41,703 bases of DNA. Origin: Prevotella sp. (GTDB lineage: Bacteria; Bacteroidota; Bacteroidia; Bacteroidales; Bacteroidaceae). Positions 41,689 to 41,703 of the stretch are shown here, in pieces. The stretch lies in NCBI GenBank assembly GCA_024697645.1, contig JAILFH010000019.1, positions 1-41,703 on the forward strand, read 5' to 3'. The notes under the pieces were generated by a model. That model made no database searches, was not told the DNA's origin, and saw only the letters and a program-made list of their open reading frames with translations. Made by a program: the position numbers and the translations under genes. Every line of letters starts with the position of its first letter. Position 1 is the first letter of the stretch.

Positions 41689-41703
41689 ATTGCAGAAGAA
41701 CCA

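Overview
This window looks like a chromosomal segment from a Bacteroidota bacterium, most likely Prevotellaceae-like. The reasons are promoters of the TTTG-N19-21-TAnnTTTG type with few Shine-Dalgarno sites, two large exported proteins with type IX secretion (T9SS) C-terminal sorting domains, SPII lipoproteins, glycan-active secreted enzymes (GH128-like, GH26), and long intergenic spaces filled with short tandem repeats and stem-loops. I recognised no rRNA, tRNA, CRISPR or complete insertion sequence. Species identity is inference.

Layout. 1-2458 (+): an MFS exporter (Fsr-like), a small two-helix membrane protein whose start frame is broken or frameshifted, and a hotdog thioesterase. 2536-8693 (-): a likely operon running GH128-like secreted protein, thymidine kinase (ATGA overlap), AI-2E family transporter, MATE exporter. 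8743-17123 (-): one long operon behind a consensus promoter: four-helix membrane protein, tubulin/FtsZ-like protein, giant actin/Hsp70-like protein, coiled-coil protein, zinc-ribbon membrane protein, then trpS. A vWA lipoprotein (18033-19526) with its own promoter lies just upstream. 19527-21522 is about 2 kb of repeats. 21523-27816 (-): metA, a U32 peptidase, a zinc-ribbon lipoprotein and a CotH-family T9SS protein. 28317-30422 (-): secreted M13 peptidase. 30605-33636 (-): GH26, trmD, DUF805. 33836-36876 (+): ABC-F ATPase and YccF. 37416-38323 (-): patatin. 38398-41234 (+): aminopeptidase P and a secreted C1 (PepC-like) peptidase with a terminator. The right edge holds the 3' end of an ISL3-type transposase, preceded by about 140 bp that also occurs, diverged, at the left edge.

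Two things stand out. First, the 9870-19526 cluster pairs a tubulin-fold GTPase candidate with an actin-fold ATPase candidate, together with membrane, coiled-coil, zinc-ribbon and surface vWA partners; this is my best candidate for an undescribed system, possibly an envelope-associated cytomotive or scaffold machine. Second, gene 3' ends repeatedly carry arrays of 7-37 bp repeats or of short stem-loops joined by a constant linker, often starting within a few bases of the stop codon. Related arrays also sit in frame inside the U32 and MATE genes. Stem covariation between copies suggests that structure is maintained.
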